From Chryseobacterium sp. FH1 (GTDB lineage Bacteria > Bacteroidota > Bacteroidia > Flavobacteriales > Weeksellaceae): a stretch of 64,000 nucleotides of DNA. Both the position numbers and the translations under genes were made by a program. This document shows positions 36,472 through 45,080 of this stretch, one piece after another (the stretch's first letter is position 1; every line of letters begins with the position of its first letter). The notes beneath the pieces were generated by a model that saw only the letters and a list, made by a program, of their open reading frames with translations, made no database searches and was not told the origin of the DNA. Where the stretch lies: NCBI RefSeq assembly GCF_000735135.1, contig NZ_JPLZ01000006.1, positions 1,178,001 to 1,242,000 of the forward strand. The letters are read 5' to 3'.

Positions 36472-37539
36472 ATGCTGGACGAGACCGAAGATTTCCTAGA
36501 AGACGAATTAATAAATCAAGATATTTCTGCTGATGACGAAAACAGCGGATTGTTTGAGCACGTCAATATTACCGTTGATAAAAAGCAGGAACCACTTAGA
36601 ATTGATAAATTTTTATTGATCTTCCGCCAGAATTCTTCCCGAAACAAAATTTCTCAAACTTGTAAAGCGGGAAATGTCATCGTCAACGGAAAACCTGTAA
36701 AACAGAATTATAGAGTGAAACCTGGCGATGAGGTAAGTGTTCTTCTTGCACATCCGCCGAGAGAAAATACCATCATTCCACAAGATATTCCTATTAATAT
36801 CGTGTATGAAGACAGCGATTTGATTATCGTTGACAAAGATCCGGGAATGGTAGTGCATCCGGGATTTGGGAATTGGGACGGAACCTTGGTAAATGCTTTG
36901 GCTTTTCATTTTGCTAAAGACCCAAATTACAATTCCGATCTGGATAGAGTAGGATTGGTTCATCGGATTGATAAAGATACGTCGGGACTTTTGGTCATCG
37001 CCAAAACCGAATATGCATTAAGCTTTTTGGCAAAGCAATTCTTTGATCGTACAACAAAACGTCTTTATTGGGCATTTGTTTGGGGAAATGTAAAAGATGA
37101 TACAGGTACTGTAACTGGCCACATCGGTAGACATCCAAAAAACCGAATGCAAATGTACACTTACGAGGATGGAAGCCACGGAAAACATGCGGTGACACAT
37201 TACAAAGTGTTGGAACGTTTCCGATATATGACTTGGATCGAATGTAAATTGGAAACAGGTAGAACGCATCAGATTCGTGCGCATTTGAAACATATCGGAC
37301 ATACTTTGTTCAATGATGCGAGATATGAGGGAAATATTATAATGAGAGGCGTCAACTTGCCGAAGTACAAGCAATTCGTTCAGAATGTTTTTGAAGTGTT
37401 GCCAAGACACGCATTGCACGCGCACACCTTAGGATTTATCCACCCGACAACGAAAGAAGAAATGTATTTTGAAAGTCCAATGCCAAAAGATATGCAGGAA
37501 GCATCAGAGCGTTGGAGAAAATATCTTGATAATAACTAA
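36472..37539 (+). CDS. rluD: Pseudouridine synthase, RluD type
   Basis: The 355-residue protein has an acidic N-terminal extension, an S4 RNA-binding domain (LRIDKFLLIFRQNSSRNKIS through VNGKPVKQNYRVKPGDEV) and the catalytic motif GLVHRIDKDTSGLLV with D167 as nucleophile. GRTHQIRAHL and the late HALHAHTLGF are family blocks. It makes pseudouridines in helix 69 of 23S rRNA and aids 50S maturation. It begins next to the PASTA terminator and is followed after 20 bases by the PorP-like gene. Confidence 0.93.
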   Translation: MLDETEDFLEDELINQDISADDENSGLFEHVNITVDKKQEPLRIDKFLLIFRQNSSRNKISQTCKAGNVIVNGKPVKQNYRVKPGDEVSVLLAHPPRENTIIPQDIPINIVYEDSDLIIVDKDPGMVVHPGFGNWDGTLVNALAFHFAKDPNYNSDLDRVGLVHRIDKDTSGLLVIAKTEYALSFLAKQFFDRTTKRLYWAFVWGNVKDDTGTVTGHIGRHPKNRMQMYTYEDGSHGKHAVTHYKVLERFRYMTWIECKLETGRTHQIRAHLKHIGHTLFNDARYEGNIIMRGVNLPKYKQFVQNVFEVLPRHALHAHTLGFIHPTTKEEMYFESPMPKDMQEASERWRKYLDNN

Positions 37540-37559
37540 GAGTTTTATACATTTGCATT

Positions 37560-38528
37560 GTGAAGAGAAACTATATTTTCTATAAAACATTATTAGTGCT
37601 GATTGCAGTTTTTTCGATGGAGCTAAAAGCTCAGGAAACTTTGCCTTTTTATCAGCAATATCTTGTTGACGGCGATTTTTTATTCAATCCTGCATTGTTG
37701 GGAAAGACAGATGATGTCGTTTTGAACCTCAATTATCAAAAGCAATTCTCACAACTCAGCGAATCTCCAAACGTTCAATCCATCGGTTTGCACGCCAACG
37801 TTTTTGATAGAGTTGGAGCCGGAGTTTCATTTTTCAGAGATCAGAACGGGCCTATTTCCTCAAATGGAGTGATGTTGGGCGCTTCATATTTCATCCCTTT
37901 GAGTGATGAAGAAGATCGTCAGGATCAATTCTCTTTCGGGGTTGGGACCAATCTTTATAATATGAATATCGACTATACCAAGATCAACGCACAACAGCAA
38001 GGTGATCAGGTTTTAGGCGAGAATACAAACGATATTTTCATCGCTTACGCCAATTTGGGAACTGCGGTGAAGTTCAAACATTTCTTTGCTGGTTTATCTG
38101 TAATGGATATTCCGATCAGCAACGATCTTCCAATTGTCAATGGAATAGAGCCTTCTCCGACAAAATTTTATCTGAACGCAGGCTACGATTGGCATTTTAC
38201 AGATGGGATTTTTCTGACGCCATCATTGATGATGAATCTTAATACCAATTCTTCAAGAATATTTGATTATAATTTAATGGCAACAGCTTTCGGCGAGAAA
38301 AGTAATATCTCAGCTGGAATCAGTTTCCGAAGTGCTAAAAGCGCTGTCGGAAGCCAGAATCTTGGGATGTCGCCAATCATCAAAGGTCGAGTAGGAAACT
38401 TCACATTTGGTGGAGTTTACAACTTTGGCGTTTCAGAGTTGACGGAAAATTTTGGTAATAGTTTTATGTTGACCATCGGTTTCAACATCGAGAATTTCAT
38501 CAATGCGCGAGGTTACCGATACAGATAA
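37560..38528 (+). CDS. PorP/SprF-family type IX secretion membrane protein
   Basis: The start is GTG at 37560 (MKRNYIFYKTLLVLIAVFSM), which gives a signal peptide; no other start fits. The 322-residue product has the PorP/SprF landmarks FYQQYLVDGDFLFNPALLGK near residue 29 and a barrel of alternating strands with glycine-rich turns, ending in a last strand before NARGYRYR. Family members are outer-membrane beta-barrels tied to type IX secretion, often one of several paralogues. No other secretion gene is close by, so this is probably a paralogue paired with a secreted substrate elsewhere. Confidence 0.88.
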   Translation: MKRNYIFYKTLLVLIAVFSMELKAQETLPFYQQYLVDGDFLFNPALLGKTDDVVLNLNYQKQFSQLSESPNVQSIGLHANVFDRVGAGVSFFRDQNGPISSNGVMLGASYFIPLSDEEDRQDQFSFGVGTNLYNMNIDYTKINAQQQGDQVLGENTNDIFIAYANLGTAVKFKHFFAGLSVMDIPISNDLPIVNGIEPSPTKFYLNAGYDWHFTDGIFLTPSLMMNLNTNSSRIFDYNLMATAFGEKSNISAGISFRSAKSAVGSQNLGMSPIIKGRVGNFTFGGVYNFGVSELTENFGNSFMLTIGFNIENFINARGYRYR

Positions 38529-38599
38529 TTTATGGCTGATAATTGATAATTTATAAATGATTATCATTCATCAATTTTCTTTTATCATTTATAATTATT

Positions 38600-39724
38600 T
38601 TGATTTACCTTCATATTCCTTTCTGCAAGCAAAAATGCAGTTACTGTAATTTTCATTTTTCGACTTCGTTTAGTTTGAAAGATGAAATGCTTTTGGCCAT
38701 CAAAAAAGAAATTGGACTAAGACATCAAGAGCTCGAAAATAAAACCATCAAATCACTTTATTTCGGTGGAGGAACGCCTTCAGTTCTGAATGTTGACGAA
38801 ATCAAATCTCTGATTGACGAATTTCAAAAATATTTCAGTTTTGATGAGAATATTGAAATCACTTTGGAATCCAATCCAGACGACCTCAATAAGAATTTCC
38901 TGAAAGAATTATCCCAAACAGAAATTAATCGATTATCGATTGGAACTCAAAGTTTTTTCGATGAAGATTTGAAGTTGATGAATCGTGCTCACAACGCTTC
39001 CGAAGCAGAAAGTTCCATCAAGCGCGCTCAAGATTGTGGATTAGAAAACATCAGCATCGACTTGATTTATGGTTCGCCAACTTCAAACCTCGAAATCTGG
39101 AAAGACAATCTCAACAAAACCATCGAGTTACAAGTTCCACACGTTTCTTCTTACGCATTAACTGTCGAACCAAAAACAGCTTTGGAAAAATGGATTGAAA
39201 ATGGAAAAGTCAGTTCGCCTGAGGAATCCGAACAAAATCAGGAATTCTATTATATGTCTGATTTTCTGAAAGATAGTGGCTTTGATCATTACGAAATTTC
39301 GAATTTCGGAAAGCCTGGATTTCATTCCAAACATAATTCTGCTTATTGGAAATCTGAGCCTTATTTAGGAATTGGTCCATCAGCACATTCTTACAACGGA
39401 AATCTCGAAAGAAGCTGGAATATAGCCAACAATCTACTTTATATCAAGAATATCAATCAAAATATCATCCCAAAAGAAACCGAAATTCTATCCGAGAAAG
39501 ACCGTTTCAACGAGATGATGATGATTGGTTTAAGGACAATTTGGGGCGTAGATTTAAATAAAATCAATCAAAATTTTTCCTCAGAAATAATCGATTATCT
39601 TCACAAAGAAATCAATCCAAAATTAGAATCAGGAATTCTGAAAATTGAAGATAATCATCTTTTAATTCCCGAAAAACACTGGTTTTTGGCAGATGGAATT
39701 GCGAGCGATTTGTTTATGGTTTAA
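38600..39724 (+). CDS. hemW: Radical SAM protein HemW (heme chaperone)
   Basis: The start is TTG at 38600, giving MIYLHIPFCKQKCSYCNF directly; the sequence before is repeat DNA. The 374-residue protein has the CxxxCxxC cluster motif with C9, C13 and C16, the FGGGTPS motif and the C-terminal HemW domain (NEMMMIGLRTIWGVDL). HemW binds heme and a radical SAM cluster and was long annotated as oxygen-independent coproporphyrinogen oxidase. It follows the PorP gene after about 70 bases and precedes murI after a repeat. Confidence 0.93.
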   Translation: MIYLHIPFCKQKCSYCNFHFSTSFSLKDEMLLAIKKEIGLRHQELENKTIKSLYFGGGTPSVLNVDEIKSLIDEFQKYFSFDENIEITLESNPDDLNKNFLKELSQTEINRLSIGTQSFFDEDLKLMNRAHNASEAESSIKRAQDCGLENISIDLIYGSPTSNLEIWKDNLNKTIELQVPHVSSYALTVEPKTALEKWIENGKVSSPEESEQNQEFYYMSDFLKDSGFDHYEISNFGKPGFHSKHNSAYWKSEPYLGIGPSAHSYNGNLERSWNIANNLLYIKNINQNIIPKETEILSEKDRFNEMMMIGLRTIWGVDLNKINQNFSSEIIDYLHKEINPKLESGILKIEDNHLLIPEKHWFLADGIASDLFMV

Positions 39725-39748
39725 ATTTATTTTCAAGTCAAAACATCA

Positions 39749-39800
39749 TTTTGTCATTCCGTAGGAATCTAAACTTTGAGATTCTTTTAAAATGACAAAA
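39749..39800. repeat. Dispersed inverted repeat (TTTGTCATTCCGTAGGAATC)
   Basis: TTTTGTCATTCCGTAGGAATC is followed by AGATTCTTTTAAAATGACAAAA, so the ends TTTTGTCATT and AATGACAAAA are complementary. It sits 25 bases after hemW. Other copies are at 12257-12330 and 46690-46769. Confidence 0.75.
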
Positions 39801-39935
39801 ATTTCTAATAAAATTCCTATTTTTGTCAAGCTAAATCTTTGCTAAGTTTTACGCCTTTGTGAACTTAAAATATTTTCAATAAAGGTCAATAAAAACTTTG
39901 TGAACGTTGTGTTCAAATTTCATACATTAAAACTC

Positions 39936-40766
39936 TTGAAAAAGAAAAAAGCCGACTACACCCATCTTTCAGCCAATCAGCCCATCGGAATTTTTGATTC
40001 CGGCGTTGGTGGTTTGACGGTTGCAAAGGAAATCAAGCGACTGTTGCCAAACGAAGATTTAATTTATTTTGGCGACACAAAACATCTTCCTTACGGCGAG
40101 AAATCCCGTGAGGCGATTGTCGGATATTCAACCAAAATCACGCAGTTTCTATTGGAGAAGAACTGCAAAGCCATCGTCATTGCGTGTAATTCTGCGACAG
40201 CAAATGCTTTGAAAGAAGTTCAGGATTTGGTGGAGGAGAAAGTTCCGGTGATTGATGTGATTAATCCTGTGGCAGAAAAAGTGTCGTACGAGATTCACAA
40301 CAACGTTGGCGTCATTGCAACCAAAGCAACGGTGAATTCAGGACTTTACAAAAAATCAATCCGCAAACATAACAAGTTCATCAAAGTTGATGAGTTGGCA
40401 ACGCCACTTCTCGTTCCTGCGATTGAAGAAGGTTTTAAAAATCATCCAATTACACATTCGATTATTTATAATTATTTGAGTAATAGTAAATTAAAAAATA
40501 TTGAAACTTTGATTCTCGGCTGTACTCATTATCCACTTTTGATAGACGAAATCAAACAATACTACGGAAACCGCGTTCGCGTCATCGATTCGCCAAATAT
40601 CGTCGCAAACCAATTGAAGATGATTTTGGACAAGCATAATCTTCTCAACGAAGAAAATCACAAGCCAACGTATCAATTTTTCTTATCCGATATTACCAAA
40701 AATTTCGAAAAAATATCAAAAAAATTCTTCGGAAAATCGATTGATTTGGAACATATTGTTCTGTAA
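39936..40766 (+). CDS. murI: Glutamate racemase
   Basis: The start is uncertain: I prefer the TTG at 39936, giving MKKKKADYTHLSANQPIGIF, because relatives begin like this; a GTG at 39900 would add 12 residues. The protein is about 276 residues long and has both catalytic cysteines in ACNSATANA and LGCTHYPLL, plus FDSGVGGLTV and FGDTKHLPYG. It makes D-glutamate for peptidoglycan in the cytoplasm. It is followed by a large palindrome and the convergent lysR gene. Confidence 0.92.
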   Translation: MKKKKADYTHLSANQPIGIFDSGVGGLTVAKEIKRLLPNEDLIYFGDTKHLPYGEKSREAIVGYSTKITQFLLEKNCKAIVIACNSATANALKEVQDLVEEKVPVIDVINPVAEKVSYEIHNNVGVIATKATVNSGLYKKSIRKHNKFIKVDELATPLLVPAIEEGFKNHPITHSIIYNYLSNSKLKNIETLILGCTHYPLLIDEIKQYYGNRVRVIDSPNIVANQLKMILDKHNLLNEENHKPTYQFFLSDITKNFEKISKKFFGKSIDLEHIVL

Positions 40767-40783
40767 TAGTATATATAAATAAT

Positions 40784-40856
40784 CCTTCGACTCCGCTCAG
40801 GATGACACCGCAAATCATAATTGTTTGACATTGTCAGGCTGAGCGGAGTCGAAGCC
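40784..40856. repeat. Inverted repeat (CTTCGACTCCGCTCA), possible terminator
   Basis: CCTTCGACTCCGCTCAGGATGACA (from 40784) is complementary to the later TGTCAGGCTGAGCGGAGTCGAAG block ending near 40854, with about 26 bases of loop. It lies between the convergent murI and lysR genes and is followed by CCTTTT, so it could also end transcription. A single arm is at 14035-14062. Confidence 0.8.
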
Positions 40857-40872
40857 TTTTGTGGTTTGAAAA

Positions 40873-41769
40873 TTAAAAATTCTCATTTCGGAATATCTCT
40901 TTGATTCTATCAATCTCATTTTGAACGTTGTTTTTCACGCGCTCGCCAAAATAGAGTGTGTTTTCAATTTTATTATTTCCTTCCCACGCAATTTCGATTC
41001 CGCCACTGGCAATCTCTTTTTTACAGAGAAAATCGGGAACGATTGAGAATCCAGAATTCCCACTTAAACAGCGGACAATCGAACATATATTCGGAACGAT
41101 GTAATTTGGTTTGAAGTCGGGATGACGATTAAAATTGGCTTTCCAAAAGTTGTTCAAATGTTCCATATCCGCCGCGGTGCTGTACCAGATTTGATGTTTC
41201 AACCAAGCTTCTGCTTCTTCGATTTTATTTTTCTCAATCAGATTTTTGAATTCTGAATTATCGGTTCCGGTTCCATTAATCAAAACAATTTTTTCTTTCG
41301 AGAATGAATCGAAATTCAAGTTTTTCAAATTAGCTTTTCGTGGCGTAATTATCAAATCCAACAAGCCATTGTCCAAATCCGAAAACATCTGTTCATATAA
41401 ACCAAAACGAATAATCACGTTAAAATCAAAGTTAGGAATATGCTTTTCCAAAGTGAATTGAAAGGTCTCAAAACACATTCCGATGCTTACGGTTGAACGT
41501 TCCGTTTTTGTCGTTTTATGGAAAGTTTGTTCAGCAGTTTCCAGTTTCAAAAGTGGTTCCAGCGTGAAGTTGTAAAGGATTTTCGCTTTCTCTGTCGGAA
41601 TCAATTTTTTTGAAATTCTTTCGAACAACGTATAACCAACGTAAGCTTCCAGTGAACCGATGTGCAGACTTACGCCTGGCTGTGAAATGTACAATTCCTT
41701 CGCCGCTTTCGTGAAAGATTGGGTTTCGTAAACACTTTTAAAAGTTCTGAGCCATTCTAGATTTATCAT
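40873..41769 (-). CDS. LysR-family transcriptional regulator
   Basis: The 298-residue protein begins with the winged-helix domain: MINLEWLRTFKSVYETQSFT and KELYISQPGVSLHIGSLEAY, the usual LysR N-terminus, then a two-lobed ligand domain. The inducer is not readable from sequence. It is divergent from the flavodoxin-fold reductase gene with 182 bases between, which is the standard layout of a LysR regulator and its target. The likely signal is therefore a quinone or other electrophile, by inference from those neighbours. Confidence 0.9.
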   Translation of the reverse strand: MINLEWLRTFKSVYETQSFTKAAKELYISQPGVSLHIGSLEAYVGYTLFERISKKLIPTEKAKILYNFTLEPLLKLETAEQTFHKTTKTERSTVSIGMCFETFQFTLEKHIPNFDFNVIIRFGLYEQMFSDLDNGLLDLIITPRKANLKNLNFDSFSKEKIVLINGTGTDNSEFKNLIEKNKIEEAEAWLKHQIWYSTAADMEHLNNFWKANFNRHPDFKPNYIVPNICSIVRCLSGNSGFSIVPDFLCKKEIASGGIEIAWEGNNKIENTLYFGERVKNNVQNEIDRIKEIFRNENF

Positions 41770-41951
41770 TGTGAATACTTTATGTTATTTTAATTAAGAG
41801 CTTGACACGTGATTTTAAGCCAACTGCCAACAGCTAATCGCTAAAAGCAATTTATCATCATAATTATAATGCAAATGTATGATTTAAATTATTTTTATAA
41901 TTCATTTTTCTATCGGAAATTTGCACTATCAATAATTTAAATAATCAATTA

Positions 41952-42572
41952 ATGAAAAATATATTTGTAATCAACGGCGGACAAACCTTTGCGCATTCTG
42001 GCGGAAGCTTCAACAAAACCATTACCAACTGGACAAAAGAAGTTCTTGAAAACAAGAATTTTGAAATCAGAATTACAAACGTCAATGATGATTTCGACGC
42101 AACTCAAGAAGCCGAGAATTTCAAATGGGCTGATATTGTTGTTTATCATTTTCCGGTTTGGTGGTTTCAGGTTCCGAATCGTTTGAAATTTTATATCGAC
42201 GAAGTTTTTACGGCTGGTCACAACAACGGCATTTACAAAAGCGACGGCCGTTCCAGAGTGAATCCCGCCATCAATTACGGAACTGGCGGATTGATGCACG
42301 GCAAACATTATTTCGTCACCACAAGCTGGAATGCACCAGAAACGGCTTTCACTTTGGAAGGCGAATTTTTCAACCAACATTCGGTGGATGAAGGCATTTT
42401 ATTCGGTTTTCACAAAATGAATGCGTTCACCGGAATGAAGCATTTGGGAAGTTTCCATTTCCACGATATGGAAAAATCGGCGACTCAGGAACGAATTGAT
42501 AATTACGAAGTTGAGTACAAGAATTATCTCAAAAATACTTTGGAAACTGAGAATCTAAAAGTGTTGAATTAA
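41952..42572 (+). CDS. mdaB: NAD(P)H-dependent quinone reductase, MdaB type
   Basis: The 206-residue protein has a flavodoxin-like fold typical of the MdaB/NQO branch: it opens IFVINGGQTFAHSGGSFN, followed by WADIVVYHFPVWWFQVPN and FYIDEVFTAGHNNGIYKSDG. These form the FAD and quinone sites. The enzyme reduces quinones by two electrons, avoiding semiquinone radicals. It is 17 bases ahead of a quinol monooxygenase-like gene, and divergent from lysR, so the three make a quinone-response module. The name mdaB rests on motif similarity. Confidence 0.88.
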   Translation: MKNIFVINGGQTFAHSGGSFNKTITNWTKEVLENKNFEIRITNVNDDFDATQEAENFKWADIVVYHFPVWWFQVPNRLKFYIDEVFTAGHNNGIYKSDGRSRVNPAINYGTGGLMHGKHYFVTTSWNAPETAFTLEGEFFNQHSVDEGILFGFHKMNAFTGMKHLGSFHFHDMEKSATQERIDNYEVEYKNYLKNTLETENLKVLN

Positions 42573-42589
42573 ATTAAATATAATCAAAA

Positions 42590-42880
42590 ATGTCAATCTA
42601 CTTAACAGCGATTTTAAAATCGAAAACAGATAAAATTCAGGAATTAAAATCGATTTTGGATAATATGGTTTTGAATACCAGACAAGAAGAAGCGTGCGAA
42701 AAGTACGAATTACAGCAAGGTTTGGAAGACGAAGCGGTTTTCATATTTCACGAGATTTGGAAAAGCAAAGAAGGTTTGGATGCGCACAACCAACAATCTT
42801 ACATCAAAGAATTTGTAGAAAAAGCGCCTGAATTATTAGAAGAACCTGCGGAGATTTATCTTGCAAAATTAGTTTATTGA
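42590..42880 (+). CDS. ABM-domain quinol monooxygenase-like protein (YgiN type)
   Basis: The 96-residue protein has the dimeric alpha/beta-barrel ABM fold: SIYLTAILKSKTDKIQELKS, then EACEKYELQQGLEDEAVFIF and HEIWKSKEGLDAHNQQ. E. coli YgiN, paired with MdaB, oxidises quinols, and the two form a quinone redox cycle; the same pair here is on one message. No cofactor is visible. It ends at a strong terminator. Confidence 0.87.
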   Translation: MSIYLTAILKSKTDKIQELKSILDNMVLNTRQEEACEKYELQQGLEDEAVFIFHEIWKSKEGLDAHNQQSYIKEFVEKAPELLEEPAEIYLAKLVY

Positions 42881-42912
42881 AAAACGCCTCGAGTAATTTC
42901 GAGGCGTTTTTT
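42881..42912. terminator. Terminator between the monooxygenase and ABC-F genes
   Basis: AAAACGCCTCGA (42881-42892) pairs with TCGAGGCGTTTT (42899-42910), flanked by A and T runs, so it serves both converging genes. Confidence 0.9.
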
Positions 42913-44497
42913 ATAGATTGATAATTTTATCAATATTAACATCTTCCAAAAACTGATTATCGTGAGAAACTACAATCAAAGTTCCTTGGTAATCGTTGAT
43001 TGCTGATGTCAGAATCTCGATATTCTGAATATCCAGATTGTTCGTCGGCTCATCCAAAATTATCATATCTGGAGAAAGATTTTGAATGGAAAGACAGCAG
43101 AGTAGAAGCTTCAGTTTTTCGCCACCGCTGAGGAATTCACACTTTTTGTCCCAATCATTTTTGAAAAAAAGAAAACGAGCTAAAATTGTTTTGACCTCGT
43201 GTTCTTCAAGGTTTCTTAAGTTAAATTTCTGCGCTTGCTCCTCCGCCGAAAGTTCATTTTCAATCAAAGAATATTCCTGGTCGATGTAAACAGTTTTCTT
43301 TTCGGCTAAATAAAGATTTCCAAAAGTTGGCTTTATTTCGCCCAAAATCATCTTTATCAAAGTCGTTTTTCCGGAACCATTGTCGCCTTTTATCGCAATT
43401 CTTTCTCCGCTAATGATTTGAAAATCAAGATTGTTTTTCCAAAGATTTTCTTTCTGATAAGTGAAATTAATTTCCTCTGCTTCCGCCATAATTTTTCCGT
43501 TGTGAAGCTGAGAATTATCAAAGTTAATTTTCATTTTATCAATGCCAGAAAGGTTTCCCTTAAGGTCGTGAAGGTTTCCCCTAATGTTTTCGATTTTATC
43601 TTGATGAATCGATTTCAACTTTGAAGTGCTGTTTTCAGCTTTGTTGCGAAGCGTGTTCATCATAATTCTGGAAACGCCGGATTTTTCCTGTTTTCCTTTT
43701 CCGCGAGCGTCCAGTTTGTTTTGTCTTTCAATTGTTTCGCGCTCTTTTTCTTTGGCTTTTTTCAGTTCTTTTTCTCGATTTTGAATGTTTTGCTCGAGTG
43801 CGTTTATTTCGATTTTTTTCTGTTCAGAATAGAAATCATAATTGCCACCATAAACCGAAATTCCATTTTTCGTAAGTTCACAAGTTTTGTCCAAAAGATT
43901 GAGCAAAACTCTGTCGTGGCTCACAATCAGCAGACTTTTTGAAGTTAATTGGATGACACCGTAAAGTAGTTTTCTGTTCATAAAATCCAGATGATTCGTG
44001 GGTTCATCCATCAAAATCAAATCTGGCTGATGAATCATCATTCCGGCGAGAAACAATTTGGTTTTTTGTCCGCCACTTAGGCTTTCCAATTTCAGATTTA
44101 AATCAAAATCGGGAAGATTCCAATATTCAAAAGCTTCTTTGATTCTTTCCTCAATGGTCCAATCGTCGCCCAGAATTTCCATATTTTCTTCGGTGACAGA
44201 ACCTTCCAAAATTTCCTTTAAAGCCTTTAGTTTTTTATCGATTCCCAAAGTTTCCGAAATACTCAAATGATTGAACTGACCGGAGATTTGAGGAACGTAA
44301 TAAACATTGGAATCCGATTTTACGAATCCAGTTTTCTGTTGTAATTGTCCGGCAATTATTTTAAGCAAAGTCGATTTTCCGGAACCGTTATTTCCGATTA
44401 AAGCTAATTTTTCCTGTGAATGAAGTGTGAGATTGATGTTCGAAAAAAGAACATCTTTGTTGGGATGTTGATAGGATAAATCCTGTAAGATAAACAT
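42911..44497 (-). CDS. ABC-F family ATP-binding protein
   Basis: I chose the ATG at 44497 ([18 protein letters not shown]), which begins directly at the first ABC domain; the frame also has an ATG at 44521. The 528-residue protein has two ABC domains without membrane parts: Walker [10 protein letters not shown] and [10 protein letters not shown], signatures LSGGQKTK and LSGGEKLK, and Walker [13 protein letters not shown] and [12 protein letters not shown] long basic coiled linker ([18 protein letters not shown]) joins them. ABC-F proteins act on the ribosome as translation factors or for drug protection; which is not decidable here. Its leader contains a hairpin (44525-44554). Confidence 0.92.
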   Translation of the reverse strand: MFILQDLSYQHPNKDVLFSNINLTLHSQEKLALIGNNGSGKSTLLKIIAGQLQQKTGFVKSDSNVYYVPQISGQFNHLSISETLGIDKKLKALKEILEGSVTEENMEILGDDWTIEERIKEAFEYWNLPDFDLNLKLESLSGGQKTKLFLAGMMIHQPDLILMDEPTNHLDFMNRKLLYGVIQLTSKSLLIVSHDRVLLNLLDKTCELTKNGISVYGGNYDFYSEQKKIEINALEQNIQNREKELKKAKEKERETIERQNKLDARGKGKQEKSGVSRIMMNTLRNKAENSTSKLKSIHQDKIENIRGNLHDLKGNLSGIDKMKINFDNSQLHNGKIMAEAEEINFTYQKENLWKNNLDFQIISGERIAIKGDNGSGKTTLIKMILGEIKPTFGNLYLAEKKTVYIDQEYSLIENELSAEEQAQKFNLRNLEEHEVKTILARFLFFKNDWDKKCEFLSGGEKLKLLLCCLSIQNLSPDMIILDEPTNNLDIQNIEILTSAINDYQGTLIVVSHDNQFLEDVNIDKIINL

Positions 44498-44524
44498 AAT
44501 TTCTTTTTTAGAATTGAACAATAG

Positions 44525-44554
44525 CAGACAAGGTTGCCTGCGGAAGATTGTCTG
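44525..44554 (-). promoter_or_regulatory. Hairpin in the leader of the ABC-F gene
   Basis: CAGACAA (44525-44531) pairs with TTGTCTG (44548-44554). It lies 28 bases upstream of the start and between the predicted -7 element and the gene. It is not followed by a T run, so it is not an ordinary terminator; a role in translation control is possible. Confidence 0.4.
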
Positions 44555-44601
44555 AAAAGAAATTAAATTTTACATTTTAATCTTGAGAATAATTATTTGT
44601 G

Positions 44602-44609
44602 CAAAGTTA
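44602..44609 (-). promoter_or_regulatory. Predicted -7 element of the ABC-F gene
   Basis: Read on the minus strand the bases are TAACTTTG, matching TAnnTTTG; no clear -33 element is seen. This gives a leader of about 100 bases. Confidence 0.5.
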
Positions 44610-44619
44610 GAAATTATTT

Positions 44620-45072
44620 TTAAAGTCCGAATTTCTTAATCACCGTGTTGATTTTCTGCTTCCATTCCGCTGGTTTTCCTGCGTATCCGGCAGAAGCAAT
44701 CGCATTCAGCCATTCAGAATAATCCAGATTTCCTTTCATTTTTTGATAGTACTTTTTTCGGGAAATCATCTCGCAAAACGCACGGAAAGATTCCTTGGAA
44801 CTTTCAAAACTTTTGAATTTGGAACCGTTGACCGTATTTTTCCCGACCATCCCAAAATGATTGTTCAAAGTCTGAGCGTGTCTGCTGTTTCCACCACCAG
44901 TTTCGACGTAAGCGATAGAAAGAATAATGGCCGACGGAATCCCAAATTCCTTGGAAAGCTCCGTCGCAAGCGGTTTGTGTTGGTTGATGTAAGAATTCTG
45001 TGCAGAGATTTTTAAGCTGAAAAATAAAATCATTAAGCTCAAAAATTTGATATTGAAATTCCTCATATTCAC
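44620..45072 (-). CDS. Glucosaminidase-domain exported protein
   Basis: The start is a GTG at 45072 or, perhaps better, the ATG at 45066 (MRNFNIKFLSLMILFFSL), which gives a signal peptide. The mature 125 or so residues contain ATELSKEFGIPSAIILSIAY, ETGGGNSRHAQTLNNHFGM and SAGYAGKPAEWKQKIN, the pattern of the family-73 glucosaminidase domain with the E in VETGG as catalytic candidate. It would cut peptidoglycan in the periplasm. It begins 8 bases after rsmD. Confidence 0.85.
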   Translation of the reverse strand: MNMRNFNIKFLSLMILFFSLKISAQNSYINQHKPLATELSKEFGIPSAIILSIAYVETGGGNSRHAQTLNNHFGMVGKNTVNGSKFKSFESSKESFRAFCEMISRKKYYQKMKGNLDYSEWLNAIASAGYAGKPAEWKQKINTVIKKFGL

Positions 45073-45080
45073 TTCAAATT

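Noticed and set aside
39900-39935. GTG start for murI at 39900
   Set aside because: The added residues (MNVVFKFHTLKL) have no similarity to the family, whereas the TTG at 39936 gives the usual beginning; this is a preference, not proof.
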